A stretch of DNA of 64,000 nucleotides from Circinella umbellata (lineage: Eukaryota; Mucoromycota; Mucoromycetes; Mucorales; Lichtheimiaceae). The translations under genes were made by a program, and so were the position numbers. Each line of letters opens with the position of its first letter. The first letter of the stretch is position 1. Under the pieces are notes generated by a model. The model was not told where the DNA came from. It was given only the letters and a program-made list of their open reading frames with translations, and made no database searches. This document shows positions 21,735-34,167 of the stretch, piece by piece. Location of the stretch: assembly GCA_025093555.1 (NCBI GenBank), contig JAIWNF010000082.1, forward strand, positions 80,060 to 144,059. The letters run 5' to 3'.

Positions 21735-23487
21735 ATGTCGTTAGCAGGATACCTTTTTGGCAATGTTGACGAACAAGGTCGGCTCGACACTGATTTAGAC
21801 GAGGTAATAATAATAATAATATCTACAAAATGATTAATTATAAAAAAGAAAAACATTTCTCAAAGTACTAATGTGATATTTTCATGTAATATAAATGTAT
21901 ATAAATAGGAATTGAGAGAGTCTTTAGAACATGTCGATTCTGGTGTCATGTCAAAGATTTTTAATACTGATACCTTTGGACTTGAACATGGAAGCCGTGA
22001 AGACGAAGACGACGAAGACGACGAATCTTCCTTAACGCCTAATTTAAAACCTCAACCTCAACAACAAGAACATGCATCGGACGCTATTGACTATTCCGAT
22101 TTTAATGAAGCTGTACCAGACGATCAGATATTTAATGAAAAATATTATAAGCGTGGTATGGGCATTATACAAACAAAACAACAATTGCCAAAATCACGAT
22201 TACGGATTGTAACTGAAGATTATGATGAAGAAGAAGAAGAGGAACCAGTTCATGTTAAAACAGAAGAGGGTCTTGATCAACAACAACAACTAATGATACC
22301 ATCCAGTGCTTTAGCACAATTTCCTTCTTCTACAACTACTACCTTACAACAAAAGCAAAAACAAGTTGTTATGGGAACAATACCTGAATTACCAAAATCA
22401 CCACCACGTCAAGTGGATATTAAAGAATTATTTCCTGCTTTTGAGCAAGGGAAGGTTTTGAAATTTACTGAACTTTTTACAACAAAACTTAAACAACGAT
22501 CAAAACTTGCTTCAAGTAAAAGGGGTAATAACATTTATTTGTTTGCTGCTGTTATTCTTGTCTTAAAACAAAGGATTATATACATATATGTGTGTATGTG
22601 TGTGTATACTAACAATCCGTATTTTTAATATATGGGGTATAGTGATCTTTAATGATGGATATGAATATGAAGTTGAGCGAGATCAGCGATTAGAATTTTT
22701 ACGACCAGAAAAATTACAGCGCCCTCGATGGGATCAGGGAAAAGGGAAAGGATCGGCAAAACGACGAAAACTTGATATCACACCTACTGAAAACTATCCA
22801 ATAATTGAAAGTGCAAGTGAAAGTGAAGACTTATCGGATGAAGAATCAGATACAGAGACGGTAACTATATATAATCATATATATCCTATCATATATTAAA
22901 TTGTCAATTTAGCAATTTATTTATGTCTCTTTTATGTTTGTTTATTTTAGCCATATATAACTGAAACACCTGGTGTCGACATTGAAAATAATCGATTATA
23001 TCATTCAATCATGCTGGAACCATGGGAAGAAGAAATTCAATGGGGCAGTGATAGTGATGAAGATATGATCGACAGTAATAATAATAATGAAGAAACTTGG
23101 GTGGGCGAAATTGAAGAGGTAAAGATAATATATTAAAATAATCGATTATTTTACACACATGTTAATTGAGGTGAAATGGGCTATTAATTTTTTTGTATAT
23201 CTATGTAATTTTTCTTCTTTTAGTCCGTTGTATCTAAACATTTGAATAATCAACTTGAAGATGGAGATTGGCTTGAAGCTGTTATTTGGGACAAAGAAAA
23301 ACCAAATCCTGCTTATCTTAAAATTGATCTTGATTTGAATGATCCAAATATGCTATTTGATTGTGAAGAAGTAGAAGCAACAAAAGCTCAAATGGTTGAA
23401 GCTAAACAAGTTAAAAAGGGACGAAAACCGTTACCAAAACCATTACCAAAGGTAAATATAATTAAATTATATAATATTCCTTTTGAA

Positions 23488-23556
<69 letters not shown>

Positions 23557-26197
23557 CTTATTGACACTTATTACTATTATAATTGTTACATTCAGATTCC
23601 AATTATTTATACAGAAGAATCTAATAACAAACTTCCTTTGAATCGATTCAATTTATCCAATGATAAATTTTATGATTCTCATTATACCGGTCGCCTTGTG
23701 CGTGTAAGACAAACATTTGGTCAATTGGTGGTACAACACGCTTTACCTGCTTTAAAGTTACATCCTTCACTGGTAAGTCTTTTTCTTCTTCTTCTTTTGT
23801 ACTGTATTGCTTCAATCATAATCTTAACTTTTATTGAGGGACTAATATATATATATGCTATTATCATTATAATCATTAGTACAAAACTCGATTATCAAAA
23901 GCAGAACTTCGATCATTTCACAGACCTTTGGTTCAGTTACCTACTAACGATGAAATTCAATTTTCACGTGTTAAAGTTAGCAAGAAAAAGAAAAAGGATA
24001 AAAAGAAAGGCTATGTTGATGCTATGCGAAGTACCAAGGATTTATCACTTAAAGACAACGCACCTTTTGTTTTATTGGAATTTTCGGTAAATACTAGATT
24101 TTTTTGTGTTATTAGTCGTTTATAAATAGGATAGGAAGAAAAAACAAGTAGATTAATTGAATTAATAATAATAGGAAGAACATCCTCCGATTGTATCCAA
24201 TATTGGCATGGGAACATTAATTATCAATTACTATCGAAAAGAAAAAGCCAAAGATGAAACTGTACCCACAGTAAGTTGTTTTTTTATATGCTTAGCTTAT
24301 ATAGCACTATCTGTAATGATGATATTGATTGATTTGATAATAATAATATTAATAATAGAGTGACATTGGTGAACCATTTGTACTCGATATTGGTGACACA
24401 TCGCCTTTTATGAACTTTGGTAACGTTGAAGAGGGTCAGACTATACCCGTATTATACAACAATCTGATCCGAGCACCTTTATTCCGTCACGAAGTCAAAG
24501 GCACTGATTTTCTTTTTGTCAAAAGCACTTATAAGGGAAATACCAAATACTATATCCGAGAAATTCCAGCCATCTTTACTGTGGGACAAACATATCCTGT
24601 ACAAGAGGTTCCTGGCCCTCATTCACGTAAAGTCACCACCACCATCAAGAATCGATTACAAGTTGTTGCTTATCGTTTGATTAAAAAGAATCCATTATAT
24701 CGACTCAAGATGAGTAAATTAGCTCAGAAGTTTCCTGAATATACAGATATTCAAATCCGTCAACGATTAAAAGAATTTTTAGAATTCCATCGACGAAGTA
24801 AAGATGGAGGAGGAGGTTATTGGAAAACACGAGGTAGTGGTGAACCTCCTACTGAAGAGGACTTACGTAAGATGGTTACACCTGAAATGGTATGTTTGTA
24901 TGAAAGTATGCTTGTGGGTGAACGTCATTTACAAGATTTAGGTTATGGTGATGTGAATGATGATGAAGAAACAGGTGAAGGCGATTCAAAGCTTGAAGTA
25001 GAGCAACAATTGGCTCCTTGGTTTGCTACAAGAAACTTTATTAATGCTACTCAAGGAAAAGCCATGTTGAAATTATATGGTGCTGGTGATCCAACTGGAA
25101 GAGGTGAAGGTTTCAGTTTTATTCGTGTCTCCATGAAGGATATTTTCTTGCGAGCTGGTGAATCTGCAGAAGAGAAACTTGGTAAGAAATATCAATTTTT
25201 TAATAGAAATCATAACTATATTACATCCATCTATTGCCATGATATAACTCTTATTTTTTATTTCTGTTTACTAAAAACAAAACTATTATTATTTATCCTT
25301 TTTTTTTTAATAGCACAAATTGAACAAAGACCAAAAAGTGCTCATAGATACAATGTTGCTGAACAACAACAAATTTATAAAGAAGAAATCGATCGTATTT
25401 GGAAAGCTCAACTGGAATCTCTATCTAATCCTAATGAACCTGAATTAACAGAACAAGATATGGAAGGAGAAAATGAAGGTGATGATTTATCACGTGATAT
25501 GTATCATGCTGATAGTCCCATGACAGCTCCTTCTCCTGCTACATCATATTATGGTGGGCGTAGTCGATATGATCGTGCCCAATCTGAAACAGTAGATGAT
25601 GATGACATGGTATCAGTGACTGGTAGTTTAAGTTCAAGAACAAGTTATCAAGTTAATAATCCAAATAAACATCTGGTCATTCGAAGATTGATGCGTCAAA
25701 AAGATGGTACGAGTTCATGGGTTCAAGAACTCATACGTGATCCTGTTGTTATCAAATCATATTTACGTCAACGACAGATGATTGAAGAAGAAGCAACAAG
25801 GTAAATAATAAATAAGAATAAATGAAAAAAAAAACACGTGTAGTACTAGCTGGTCAATTTTAAAATTTTTATCACTTTTTTTGTTACTAATAATAATGAT
25901 TCATATGTATTATATATGTATAGTACGGAAGCACTTGAACCGACAGGTGATGCAGAAAAGAATGCTAGAATGAAGAAACGTATTCAAGACCAACTTGCGA
26001 AATTAAAACGAAATGCTGAACGACGAAGACAACGACAATTGGCTAAACAAGCTGCTTTGGCAGAAAATCCTGTTCTTGGATTAATTCGAGGCAAGCGAGA
26101 AGGTGCTATGCGTCGCTGTGGTAATTGTGGGCAATTGGGTCATATGAAAACGAATAAAAACTGTCCCATGTTCCATATGAATAGTGTCAATAATGAA

Positions 26198-26229
<32 letters not shown>

Positions 26230-26401
26230 TGGTGCAACAACACCTGGTGGTAGTTCGACTCCAACAGCAACCCCTGGAGCACCAACAACTCAAGCACCTT
26301 CAACACCATCCAATAGCGGTAATAATCCAATAGAGAATAATGGTTCTGATAATAGTAATTCTCTTCCTCCTCCTCCTCCTTCTTCTCCCATTGTTAAATA
26401 A
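21735..26401 (+). CDS. TAF1: TFIID subunit TAF1
   Basis: The largest TFIID subunit, the scaffold for promoter recognition by RNA polymerase II. Eleven exons join in frame: 21735-21803, 21909-22524, 22643-22860, 22951-23118, 23224-23451, 23596-23772, 23880-24086, 24175-24270, 24359-25181, 25314-25800 and 25924-26401. The N-terminus LAGYLFGNVDEQGRLD is the TBP-binding TAND-like motif. Acidic and Gln-rich segments follow, and then the conserved DUF3591/TAF7-binding core: FVLLEFSEEHPPIVSNIGMG, LYNNLIRAPLFRHEV, YYIREIPAIFTVGQ, VPGPHSRKV, and a winged-helix-like KMSKLAQKFPEYTD. Near the C-terminus is the TAF1 zinc knuckle CGNCGQLGHMKTNKNC, then an Ala run and a Pro-rich tail. There are no bromodomains, as in yeast, where a separate Bdf1-type protein supplies them. 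The intron after exon 5 contains a (CA)n(TA)n microsatellite. Confidence 0.95.
23491..23553. repeat. (CA)n(TA)n microsatellite in a TAF1 intron
   Basis: About eleven CA units run directly into about sixteen TA units, inside the intron between TAF1 exons 5 and 6. Confidence 0.9.
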
Positions 26402-26525
26402 TGAATTAATTTTTTCTTTTCAATCCTTCTTCTCCTCTCCCTTGGTTCACATGTATTTTTTTTTCTACAAAAAGTATCCAATTATGTATAAAAAAAAGCT
26501 TGTCTTTTTATAATTTTTACTTTTA

Positions 26526-28008
26526 TTATTTTTTCAATGATAATTCATCAATACAACGAGCGCATTGACAATCAAAATAATAATCCTGTTTTAATTTTTG
26601 ACGTCGAGCAGATACCGGTAAAGATGAGTCAATGTAAGATATAGTAAGTGGGTCATCTGGATTGACTTGTTGAACGGTTCGGATTAGCATGGACCTAAAA
26701 TTCCCACGCGTTTGAGAAAATACATCAGGATAGTAGTAACGTTGGATCACCTGTTCTGGATTTTTTGGATCTGGTATGGTTTCTTCTTTTCGTTCAAATT
26801 GTTCCAATGTATTTTGATCCTCAGTAATTTGTTCTGCTTCACAATTGTTATTACAATCATGGTTAAATAAAGATGCTATTGGAAATAATGCTATAATAAT
26901 AATAAGTAATTTCATTTTTATATGTAATAAAGATATAAATGAGATAACTAAAAAAACACCCTATCATTAAAGCCTTTATAATAAATACCTCGTCCAACGG
27001 GTTCACCTTTATTCTTATTATCACTGAGATAAATGCCAAAGCTGTTGGATTCAATTTTTGAAATAAGATGCATGATATCTTCTGTATTATCATATTTACC
27101 CACGAGTTGTTTTTCTAAAAATTGCTGAGTTCGGTACCAATCTTGTTTGACAGGTTGGGACCAATCATTGTAATGTGATTCTAAAGCTGTCACTTGTTCA
27201 AACGTGGATGATAATATAACGATATCAGCATTCTCTTTGTCATTGTTGTTATCGTTACCACCCTTTTCAAAAGATGAAGACGATCGTGTTGACATTTGTT
27301 CTTTTTCTCGTTGCCAATAAATTAATAAAACTAGTTTTGCAACACTTTTTTCATGTCGATCCACTTTTTTTAAGGTAGCCAATTTACGTAATGCGGAACA
27401 AATCCACAAGGGTGTTAATATACTACTCTTATTACTGGTTGTAGAAGAAGAAGAATGATGATTTCCTTGTTCATAACATTCTTGACTACAAAAATAAACT
27501 TGATCACATCCATGACAGTGAAGTGAAAAGAATCTTGTCGGATGAACACATAAACATCTCGCACAGATTTTCTTCTTAAAGCTATCCAAAACAGCTATTA
27601 TTATTATTATTATTTATTATTGTTGTTGTTGTTGTTTATTAGTCAATTTGTTGTTGTTGTTGTTGTTTTCCCTTTTTCTTCTAACATGTAATATAATTAT
27701 TGGAACGTACGAACCTGAAGCGTAAGGATATACCTGTTGTTGTTAAATAAATGTAAAGTAAAACAAAAAAGTAGTGTAAAATCCAAACAAATATAAAATT
27801 TATCAAATTGGGTAGAAATATTAATTTTATTGGGAAAAGATCAAATCCCCAATCTGGCTATTAAAAATAGTATTATTATTCTTACATGAAATAAAGTAGT
27901 ATTTGTAGATAACGCGTGTTTTGCAACAAACTCGCGTCCTTTATTAGGAGTTACCCGAACATTGACATTAGCTAATGAATTAAAAGACAATGATTCAACT
28001 GTTGACAT
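26526..28008 (-). CDS. SMYD-type SET/MYND domain protein (predicted lysine methyltransferase)
   Basis: Four exons: 28008-27886, a 19-nt microexon 27733-27715, 27594-26989 and 26890-26526. The start MSTVESLSFNSLANVNVRVT leads into the split SET domain (TPNKGREFVAKHAL is the usual N-terminal SET strand). The microexon contributes VYPYAS. A MYND zinc finger follows: CARC, CHGC, CSQEC. The SET core then closes with NSFGIY, GRALFPIASLFNHDC (the NHxC cofactor/pseudoknot motif), TISYIDSSLPVSARRQKL and the post-SET cluster FDCQCARC. This architecture is that of SMYD/Set5-like protein methyltransferases, which act on histone and non-histone lysines. The substrate here is unknown. A Ser/Asn-rich insert lies between MYND and the SET core. 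The 3' end converges on TAF1 with 124 bp between. Confidence 0.85.
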
Positions 28009-28232
28009 GAATTCTTAAAAGTTTGAAATTTATAATAAATAAAGTAGGTTGGGGATTTTTTTTTTTTTTTTATTATTTGTAAAAAAAAAAAAAAGAAAAA
28101 AAAAAAAGAAATATATTATAATAAGGTGAAGTGAGTGAGTGGGTGAGTGAGTTTAGGGAGGAAAGAAAGGGTATAGGTGGATAATTAAAATTCAAGTTCG
28201 CTACAGGCAATTGTAATTAGTTGTCATTGTTG

Positions 28233-29444
28233 TCAATACAGCTTGCAAGTAGTAAAATTTTTTGTATTGCCGACAGGTGTAAAAGCCGATTTTCTTCGCG
28301 GCATTGCTAATGTTGATGATGAGGGTAATGATGGATAATGGTAGTAATAACTATTATTATTGAGTAATGAAGAAGGGGTGCTGGCAGAAGCAATAGTTGT
28401 AGTAGTAGGTATTATTATTGAATTAGATGCTAATGATGATGATGTTTCTTTAGTAATAGATGTACTACTATTAACAGAATTAAACGTGGTTTGAGATAGC
28501 ACCGGTGGTAATAATGTGGAGCCAACGAAAACCGTCGATGAAACATGATTGCTATTATATAGACAATAGAATGAAATTTAATTAACTTAAAAACATCTGG
28601 CATCACCATATAGAAAATGTAGGGGAGTTACCTGTTACTATTATCATTATTATTATCATGATGGTATTTCTCGTGTGTGTTTAAAGATGCTTTTCCTGTA
28701 AATGCCCTGGGACAAAGTTTACAGTTGTAAGATGAAACTTCATTTCTATTATATAGACGATAGAATAATTTTCAAATTAGTTAAAAAGATTTGACATCGA
28801 TATGAAAAAAAAAGGAAGAGCAGGGGGGGGATTACCTGTTACTATTTTCATTACTCTCAATATGGTGTTTCTCATGTTTTGATAATGTTGTTTTTCTTGT
28901 AAATGCCTTGGGACAAAGTTTACACGTGTAAGGTCGATAACCAGTAATATGAACTCGACGATGTCTTGCTAATGATGAAGACTATACAATTTAGTGTTGT
29001 TATTAATAATTTGGTAAAAACAAAAATGGAAAATAATGACACTATAATGCATGATTCGTAGCAGTAGTAGTAATAGGGAAAAAACTAATTTACATCTGCA
29101 AAAGATCGTCTACAGGTTTCGATTTCACAAACATGAGGTCGTTCACCTGTATGTGTTCGTTTATGCACAGTTTTCGCTGACCGTTGAATAAACTGCTTAT
29201 TGCATCCAGGCCAATCACAGGTAAATGGTTTTACGCCTGTATGAATCCTTTCATGACGTTGCAAGTCAGAACGACGTAAAAATGCTTTTTTACAATCAGG
29301 CCAGGGACATATATTTTGACGTTCATGAATATTAGTTGATGATGTTGCTTTAGTTATTTTGGTATTATTGCTCGATTTAGTTGATGATAACGTTGATGAT
29401 GATAACAGTGAAGTAATATTATAAAGTGGCTGAGTAACATTCAT
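28233..29444 (-). CDS. Five-finger C2H2 zinc-finger protein
   Basis: Four exons: 29444-29094, 28981-28836, 28745-28632 and 28551-28233. A Ser/Thr-rich N-terminus precedes five C2H2 fingers. Fingers 1-3 are of the longer CxxxxC type: [38 protein letters not shown] and [19 protein letters not shown]. Fingers 4 and 5 are [17 protein letters not shown] and [17 protein letters not shown]. Fingers 4 and 5, with their adjoining introns, look like a tandem duplication. The C-terminus is Ser/Thr/Asn-rich. It is presumably a sequence-specific transcription factor; I cannot assign an orthologue. It is tandem with the SMYD gene, 224 bp upstream of that gene's start. Confidence 0.85.
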
Positions 29445-31341
29445 TATTTAATTAGAGTTGATGATTAATATTTATTAAAGAGTAAGAAATAAAGAGAAAA
29501 GAGAAAAGAAAGAATAGAACTTGATTCTTATTTATTTATAGATTTTCAATGGAAAGAAAAAAAGTAGCTTAATAAGGAAATACAGGGTTGATCACAGGAT
29601 CAACTTAAAAAAGAATATTATAATACGCTTGACGTATGTGTTTCAAGTTTTTTTTTTTTTTTTTATCAGTGCGGTAAACAAAGTGTTATATTCTTGATTG
29701 GTTTGTGGTATTATGTGATGTGTTTTGTGTTTATCTCTCTGGCTAATAACTGCTAAAATTACGTCTTGAAAGAAAATATCTTTCTTAACTTTCCAACAAT
29801 AACAAAACCTATAAAGCCCCAAGGCCTTTTCTACTATATTTTATGATGATAAAATATGTACGTATGATATATATAATTATCGAATGCCACAAGTTGAACG
29901 CCTTCTTATTCTCCCTTTTCTTTTAAAAAAATAAATAAATAAATAATAATGCATATAAAACGTTTTAAATACAAAAAGGTCATGGGGGGAAGAGGGAGAG
30001 GAAAGAAGGGATCAGATTAATTTGGCAGAGTTGACGATAGGGTCCCACATATAAAACAAAGAAAACAACTTTTGCTAGTTGTATCCAAACAGTAACAGCG
30101 CACGAGGGCGTAAATGACGAAATGAGATTATTCTTTGTATCGTATAATATATACAAAAACAAACAAAGGCCCGTGCATGTAACACAACGACCATCTCTCT
30201 TTTTTATTTTTTCTCATTTCATTGATGAGTAACTTCAAAAACCAAGACAGCAACAATCCAAATTTTTAAATATCTCAACGAACGAATAGTTTTAGTAGAA
30301 GTAGGGATGATGATAATGATGGTTATGAGTAATAAAAGAAAAGGGAAAGGATGTCTAAACAAATAACAGAGAATGGGATCACCAAAAAACAACAATAATA
30401 GAAAGAAAAAAAAAGGAGGAATTGTTGATGTATATAATAGTATAATATCCATAAGTAATATTAAATTATGGTTTGTATCGGCTTTACCATATTAGACAAG
30501 GAAAGGCGTTTAGTTGTACAATCTACCCATTATTCATTATATTGATGATGGATGTTGACGATCCTTTCCCAAGTCTTTTTTTTTATCTTACGTATCTTTC
30601 AAAAAACATTTTAAACTGTTCTTATGTACGTAGTATTTCAAATATATCAACATGGTATGAATCTTTGCTACGTACTCCATGTTTACATACGTACATGGAT
30701 ATGTAGATGGATTTAAGAATAATTACTATATATATATTTATATATTTATAGTAATAATAGACATAATGTAATATACTACATCTTGTTTCATAAATATTTA
30801 GATAAACCTGTTTGCGACACCTAGTTACATATGATATTATAATTATAATTACGTACCTTGTATATATTTATTATTATTTAGAAATCCATGATCATACAAA
30901 TAAACAAAAACTGCTGATCCATTTAGTGTCAAGCTTTTTTGTTTTTTTAAGTAAATAGCTATTATTCTTATGATCATCCATCATGATTTTTTTCTAAAAA
31001 AAACATGATATTCAAATGTAGGCGGCATTATTGCATGAGTAACACATGTCCTATCAAACATTTATTATAGCAAAGATAGTAATATGAAATACTATCACAT
31101 AAATTATTACATTAACAAAGAGTAATATCTATGCATCCTCTTTAATAAAAAAAAACTGGTGCTATCTCTATTTTCATTGTGGTTTAAAATGGGTATATCT
31201 TTATTTCTTGCTATTATCAAGTAATGAGCGGGTCTGTTCCGGGGAATTTGTAATACAGCTTTTTTTTTTTGACAACAAAAAAAAGTTATTTCTTTTTTTC
31301 GCTTGTTAACTCCATCTAAATAAAAAGTCAAATTTATATAC
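29445..31341. other. Intergenic, no gene seen
   Basis: 1.9 kb of AT-rich DNA between the divergent C2H2 gene and the coiled-coil gene, with several poly-T runs and GTACGT/TACGTA motifs. No coding region, RNA gene or element recognised. Confidence 0.4.
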
Positions 31342-32706
31342 ATGCCTTCCGCCTTTTATACAGCATGTAATCCATTTCATCATGCCATTCATCATAATCA
31401 TGTTAATCATATAACTCTGTCACGTTGGCATCCAATGTATATACTTATAGAATGCTTTTATGATGCATTTACGCGTGAACAAGGTCCTTTAAAACAGCGT
31501 AATTCTCACTTGTTAAAACAAATGAAACGGTCCAAGTATAATCTTCAACGCGTCATTGATCAAGTAATGAAAAATCAATTGGCACTTGAGCAACTTGAGC
31601 ATGGTATTGATGATCACGATGAAAATGTAGATTCAGACACTATAGCAACCCGTTCATATACCCGACAACAGCGACAACAACAAAAGGGGGAGAAAGTTAT
31701 AGTTCATAAAAAACATGGATGTGATGAATATCATGATGACGATGACGACGATTATACCAATGATGATGATAATTCTAGGAAAATTAATAATACCAGATTA
31801 GAAAAAAAGATACTTGAAAAATTACAATACAATCATCAACAAAAATTGGATATAATAATACAAGAACATGAAGATGTTCTACGTCAATTGACACAACAAT
31901 ATGATGATATAAACAAACGATTACAACGAAAACATCAACAAGATATAGATAGAACTGAACAACGATATGAACAACAATTAAATGATCAAGAACAAGAATA
32001 TCAACAACGACTTGCTTCATTAGAAAAACAATTAGCTGATGAGGCTTTAAGGAAACGACAATTGGATCTATTAATGAGAGAAAATGGGGATGAGATAAAA
32101 AGGATTACATCTGAATTAGTTCATCAACATGATAAAGTCGCTCAGTTAGAATCAAAATTAGCATATCAACCTCTTGTTCATGATGCCATTGTTCAAACGG
32201 ATATGATAATAATAAAAGAACACGAAGAGCAAGAAGAAGAAAAAGATGAAATAATAAAAGATATTATTGAAAACAATAGTGTGGAACAACAAAAAGAACA
32301 ATATGAAAGAGAAATAGAACAGTATAAACAACAATTACAAGAATTACAAGAATCATTGGATGATCAAGAAGAACGATGGCGACAAAAAATAAAATTTTAT
32401 CGAAATCAAGTAGATACTAGAATGCAACAATTTTATGAACAAGAATATATGGTATCAAGATTACAAGATCATCTACAAATTATTAAAGAACAATTAGATC
32501 AAAAAGAACAACAAGATAATAAACGTGAAAAAAGATTATTAGATTGGATGGATATGGTACAACAATTAAGAGAAGAAAAAAAAGAATTACTTGGTCGATT
32601 ATTATATTATCAACAAGAACAACTTGATCATCAACATCAATATCCTTCACTTGGTCAATACAATAATCATAATAATAATAATATTACTGCTACTACTTCA
32701 ACATAA
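31342..32706 (+). CDS. Coiled-coil protein of unknown function
   Basis: Intronless 454-residue frame. The first ~45 residues are His/Ala-rich (HHAIHHNHVNHI) with a hydrophobic MYILIECFYDAF, so the true start could be the internal ATG near residue 32. Residues about 50-430 are dominated by Gln/Glu/Lys heptads. Two charged loops interrupt them: an Asp-rich patch around residue 135 and an acidic EEQEEEKDEI stretch around residue 295. The C-terminus is Asn/His/Thr-rich. I see no enzymatic or binding domain. A structural or tethering role is plausible, but it could equally be a lineage-specific protein. It converges with the BABAM1-like gene, 123 bp apart. Confidence 0.65.
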   Translation: MPSAFYTACNPFHHAIHHNHVNHITLSRWHPMYILIECFYDAFTREQGPLKQRNSHLLKQMKRSKYNLQRVIDQVMKNQLALEQLEHGIDDHDENVDSDTIATRSYTRQQRQQQKGEKVIVHKKHGCDEYHDDDDDDYTNDDDNSRKINNTRLEKKILEKLQYNHQQKLDIIIQEHEDVLRQLTQQYDDINKRLQRKHQQDIDRTEQRYEQQLNDQEQEYQQRLASLEKQLADEALRKRQLDLLMRENGDEIKRITSELVHQHDKVAQLESKLAYQPLVHDAIVQTDMIIIKEHEEQEEEKDEIIKDIIENNSVEQQKEQYEREIEQYKQQLQELQESLDDQEERWRQKIKFYRNQVDTRMQQFYEQEYMVSRLQDHLQIIKEQLDQKEQQDNKREKRLLDWMDMVQQLREEKKELLGRLLYYQQEQLDHQHQYPSLGQYNNHNNNNITATTST

Positions 32707-32829
32707 CATACGGTTGCTATTATTATTATTATTATTATTATATTGGAATAGTAATCTAAATACGCTTTTAATCTTTTTTACATATACCCTTATTATCTTC
32801 CTCTCCCCACTTCCGCCGTTTTGATTTTA

Positions 32830-33096
32830 TCAATCTGATAAACAAATTGTTTCAGTTTCTTGATTATATAAAGGATTTTGTTCATCTTGTTGGTTTTTTA
32901 AAGTAAAAACATCAATAATACGTTCTTGATCTCCTCTTTGAAGTGGATGAGCTGTTAATTGAGCCATAACTCTTGTTAATTGACTTTGTCCTAGTTTACC
33001 AAATTCAAAAAACCAACTTGATACATTGGGTTCAAGATCTATCCAGTAATCATATACAGTCTATTTATATACTTATTAGATTTAATTTTATGTTAT

Positions 33097-33134
<38 letters not shown>

Positions 33135-33974
33135 GTTCATAAACTACCTGACAATCAGTTTCTTTTGGAGGACCATGAAGAAATAATAAATCAAATGTAA
33201 AATTTGAATGATTACGCATCCAATCATATTGAGTGTGAATAGAATCAGGCATAACATTCGTTCGTCCATAAAATATCATGGCATGAATAAATCGATTATT
33301 TTCTTCTTGTACTTTAATTATGGCTTTATCATGAATAGTCTTGAACAAACTTGTGGTATCTAAATATATTTATATATGTATACTTATTATTAGTTTGTGC
33401 ATATAAGATAATGAGATATGAACTAGACCCACCAAAAGTTGAACAATATTCTTGTATAGAAAGACTTTCAAGACTTTTATGAATGATATTTGAATCCGAA
33501 GTAAAACCCATAATCTATTATTTCTTTAATATATTAATATGTAATATAATAATATCTACTTTATGTTATTACCCAATATGCTTTCTCCATCATGCCAATA
33601 AAACCATAAGTATCGTTAGGTGCTAAAACACGATTCATGGAAATATATCGTTTAATTTGATATATAACTGTATCCAAACGTGATCTTTTTTTATATGTAT
33701 AATAATTAATTTTAAAGTATATATTTTATAGAGGTATTATTATTATTATTATTATTATTACCTTGGTTCAGTTAATTGTTGATTAACTCCACCATCAATA
33801 GATGGATAAAGCATTTCATTCATTTCACCAGAAACATCAATACAAAAGATCTAAAAGAATTTTATATGAATACATTTCATGAGTTTTATCTTTCATTCTT
33901 ATTTTCAATTGTATAAATGAAAAGAATTTTAATACAATTTGTCTAGGTAATGCTCTTTGCAACTGAATAGACAT
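32830..33974 (-). CDS. BABAM1: BABAM1/MERIT40-like subunit of the BRISC/BRCA1-A deubiquitinase complex
   Basis: About 275 residues in at least six exons. Exon 1 (33974-33936) gives MSIQLQRALPRQI, and splicing to 33850 gives the first VWA strand IIFCIDVSGEM, with the degenerate MIDAS (D-x-S-x-E) seen in MERIT40. Diagnostic matches to MERIT40 are FTSDSNIIHKSLESLSI, CSTFDTTSLFKTI, the strand IHAMIFYGRTNVMP, FDLLFLHGP and VMAQLTAHPLQR near the C-terminus. The CSTFD junction uses a GTGGGT donor. One intron (around 33065-33145) contains a long CT microsatellite. In animals and plants this protein scaffolds the K63-specific BRCC36 deubiquitinase (BRISC, BRCA1-A). Its presence implies a BRCC36-type complex elsewhere in this genome. 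Confidence 0.85.
33101..33133. repeat. (TC)n microsatellite in the BABAM1-like gene
   Basis: A run of about sixteen TC units inside an intron, just downstream of its GTAGTT donor on the coding strand. Confidence 0.85.
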
Positions 33975-34167
33975 AATATAATAGAAAAAGCTAAAGAAAT
34001 TTTTTATTGTTATGATAAGAGAGATAGAGGGAGGGAGGGAGGGGAGTATATATATACGATGCTATAATGATGATAAAATGATGACAGTGATTTTTTTTAA
34101 TACATAACATACTACTACTACTACTACTAAAAGAGTTACAACAATGGATAGATATAATATATGATTA

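Noticed and set aside
28551..28930. Regularly spaced repeats resembling a CRISPR array
   Set aside because: Only two units, they contain zinc-finger exons and introns, and the genome is eukaryotic. It is an exon duplication.
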